From Sphingomonas sp. (GTDB lineage Bacteria > Pseudomonadota > Alphaproteobacteria > Sphingomonadales > Sphingomonadaceae), in the NCBI GenBank assembly GCA_021154945.1, contig JAJNQF010000351.1, positions 1-6,835 of the forward strand: a stretch of DNA of 6,835 bases. The letters are read 5' to 3'. Of this stretch, positions 5,423-6,835 are shown one piece after another. A model generated the notes under the pieces. The model was not told the origin of the DNA, ran no database searches, and was given only the letters and a program-made list of their open reading frames with translations. Made by a program: the position numbers and the translations under genes. Each line of letters begins with the position of its first letter. Positions within the stretch are counted from its first letter, which is position 1.

Positions 5423-6749
5423 GGGGAGGTTTGGTCGGGCGATACGCCTCGACGTCGATCTCGTGGCGCTTGAGCTTGTCGTAGAACGTCTTGCGCGGGA
5501 TGCCGAGCGCCGCCAGCGCGGAGCGGACGTCGCCGTTGACCTGTTGCAGGGTCGCGCGGATCGTGGCTTCCTCGAACTTATCGACGCGGGCGTGGAGGGG
5601 GATTTCGCTGTCCTCGTCGACCGGCTCGTCGGCCTCGACGCGCAGGACGAGGCGCTTAGCGAGGTTGTCGAGTTCACGGACGTTGCCGGGCCAGTCGTGC
5701 TGGCTGAGATAGGCGAGCGTGGCGGTATCGATGGTCGGCACCAGGCGGCCGAACCGTTCTGCCGCCTGGTGCAGCAGGTGGCCGAACAGCAGCGGTATGT
5801 CGTCGCGGCGTTCCCTCAGCGGCGGGATGCGCAGGCGCACGGCGTCGAGGCGGAACAGGAGATCGGCGCGGAAGCGGCCTTCCTCGACGGCGTGGTCAAG
5901 GCCGGGTTTGGCGGCGGCGATCACGCGGAGGTCGAGTGCGCGGGGGAGGTCGCCGCCGACCGGCATCACCTCGCGCTCCTCCAGCACGCGGAGCAGTTTC
6001 GCCTGGAATGCCGGCAGCGTGCTCTCGATCTCGTCGAGGAACAGCGTGCCGCGGTTCGAGGCTTCGATCCGGCCGGTGCGCGGCAGGCGCGAGTCGCCGT
6101 CGTGGCCGAACAGTTCGATCTCCGCGACCGCCTCGGGCAATGCGGCGCAGTTGACCGCGACGAATGGGCGTGACCGCCGGTTGCTCCAGCGATGGAGGAG
6201 GACGGCGACGAGTTCCTTGCCGGTGCCGGTCTCGCCTTCGACCAGCACTTCGATGTCGGCTTGCGCGATCTGGCGCATCGTTTCGCGGAGGCGGACCATC
6301 ACCGGTGTCTCGCCGATCAGGGGTTCGGCGCCGATCGTTTCCTCGGCAGCGGCGCGGAGGCGGCGGTTGTCGAGGACCAGGCGGCGCATTTCGAGCGCAC
6401 GCCTCGCCCCCGCGATGAGGTGGTCGGTCGCGAACGGCTTCGGGATGAAGTCGAACGCGCCGTTCTTTAGCGCGGCGACCGCCATCGCGACGTCGCCGTG
6501 GCCGGTCATCAGCAGCACCGGGATCTCGTGGTCGATCGCGGCGATCCGGCGGAAGAGTTCGAGGCCGTCCATCTTCGGCATACGGATGTCGGACACCACC
6601 GCGCCGTCGAACCCGGCGGTCACGCGGGCCAGCGCGACGGTCGGATCGCGCTCGGCAATCACCGCGATCCCCGCGAGTTCGAACGATTGCTCCAGCGCAC
6701 CGCGCAACACGTCGTCGTCGTCGACGAGCAATACCGCTTGCTCGCTCAT
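5412..6749 (-). CDS. NtrC/DctD-type response regulator lacking the GAFTGA loop
   Basis: Cytoplasmic DNA-binding transcription regulator of a two-component system, 445 residues. Receiver (about 1-120): acidic cluster D10-D13, phospho-acceptor D54 in SDIRMP, T82 and K104 in PKPF. AAA+ domain (about 140-370): Walker A GETGTGKE (172-179), Walker B TLFLDEIE (235-242), the FRADLLFRLDAVRLRIPPLRERRDDIP region with its arginines, and WPGNVREL (sensor II). A C-terminal Fis-type helix-turn-helix follows (about 395-435, with ALAALGIPRKTFYDKLKRH). Between ELFGH (212-216) and GRIE (226-229), where NtrC-type proteins carry the sigma-54-contacting GAFTGA loop, there are only nine residues, DGDSRLPRT, and no GAFTGA. 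Best overall resemblance is to DctD, the C4-dicarboxylate regulator; the true signal is unknown. The start ATG overlaps the kinase stop (ATGA), so the pair is cotranscribed. The last residues and stop lie in the 5341-5422 repeat. Confidence 0.92.
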   Translation of the reverse strand: MSEQAVLLVDDDDVLRGALEQSFELAGIAVIAERDPTVALARVTAGFDGAVVSDIRMPKMDGLELFRRIAAIDHEIPVLLMTGHGDVAMAVAALKNGAFDFIPKPFATDHLIAGARRALEMRRLVLDNRRLRAAAEETIGAEPLIGETPVMVRLRETMRQIAQADIEVLVEGETGTGKELVAVLLHRWSNRRSRPFVAVNCAALPEAVAEIELFGHDGDSRLPRTGRIEASNRGTLFLDEIESTLPAFQAKLLRVLEEREVMPVGGDLPRALDLRVIAAAKPGLDHAVEEGRFRADLLFRLDAVRLRIPPLRERRDDIPLLFGHLLHQAAERFGRLVPTIDTATLAYLSQHDWPGNVRELDNLAKRLVLRVEADEPVDEDSEIPLHARVDKFEEATIRATLQQVNGDVRSALAALGIPRKTFYDKLKRHEIDVEAYRPTKPPPSS

Positions 6750-6835
6750 GCCTTCACCAGGATCATACGGAAAATCGCGCCTTCGGGAGCTGGGACGAGG
6801 TCGAGCGTGCCGCCGAACTCGGTCATGATGTCGCG
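6746..6835 (-). CDS. Sensor histidine kinase, C-terminal end only
   Basis: Only the last 29 residues and the stop are in the window; the rest lies beyond the right edge. They read RDIMTEFGGTLDLV, then EGAIFRMILVKA. This fits the end of a HATPase_c domain: the last helix after the G2 box, the FGG turn, then the GAxFxxxL beta strand that closes the domain. The stop TGA (6746-6748) overlaps the ATG of the NtrC/DctD-type regulator by four bases, and kinase-then-regulator is the usual order of such pairs. By analogy with DctB-DctD it would be a membrane-bound sensor that phosphorylates D54 of the regulator, but no sensor domain is visible. The assignment rests on this short tail plus the context. 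Confidence 0.8.
   Translation of the reverse strand, partial: RDIMTEFGGTLDLVPAPEGAIFRMILVKA

Noticed and set aside
5719..6828. 369-codon open frame on the plus strand opposite the response regulator
   Set aside because: It has a low-complexity Ser/Arg composition and lies opposite a gene with intact receiver, AAA+ and HTH motifs.

Overview
The window is GC-rich, densely coded bacterial DNA. It looks alphaproteobacterial, most likely a sphingomonad such as Sphingomonas. That assignment is an inference from the protein families, the gene style and two kinds of short palindromic intergenic repeat that I recall being common in that group. No database search was possible. No tRNA, rRNA, CRISPR array, insertion sequence or phage gene is visible.

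Layout, left to right. (1) Positions 1-1491 (+) hold a DEAD-box RNA helicase, cut off at its 5' end just after motif Ia, with a DbpA-type RNA-binding domain and a basic Gly/Arg tail. A hairpin that could end its transcript follows at 1500-1525. (2) A short palindromic repeat (1545-1573) lies directly before a YaiI/YqxD (UPF0178/DUF188) gene that ends at 2043. That gene has no canonical start codon that would keep its conserved N-terminal Asp motif. (3) Positions 2044-2300 are intergenic and dominated by a 154-bp inverted-repeat element with nested hairpins and an internal 33-bp perfect tandem duplication. (4) Positions 2301-5316 (+) carry three overlapping genes: an Hsp70-family ATPase lacking a substrate-binding domain, a spermidine-synthase-like protein and an AbrB-family membrane protein. 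Overlaps of 1 and 4 bases indicate one translationally coupled operon. (5) Positions 5341-5422 hold a near-perfect 30-bp inverted repeat between convergent genes. Its right arm encodes the stop codon of the regulator on the other strand. (6) Positions 5412-6835 (-) hold a two-component pair: the last 29 residues of a histidine kinase, overlapping by 4 bases an NtrC/DctD-type response regulator.

Working together: the kinase-regulator pair is a sensory system transcribed leftwards toward the Hsp70 operon. The regulator has intact phosphorylation and ATPase motifs but lacks the GAFTGA loop that normally contacts sigma-54, so it may not be a conventional sigma-54 activator. The three plus-strand genes are probably co-expressed, but their sequences do not show a shared pathway.

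I do not see a clear new multi-gene system. The points most worth a second look are the missing GAFTGA loop, the missing start codon of the YaiI-family gene, and the two repeat elements. In one element, a hairpin keeps its pairing while its sequence changes between arms.
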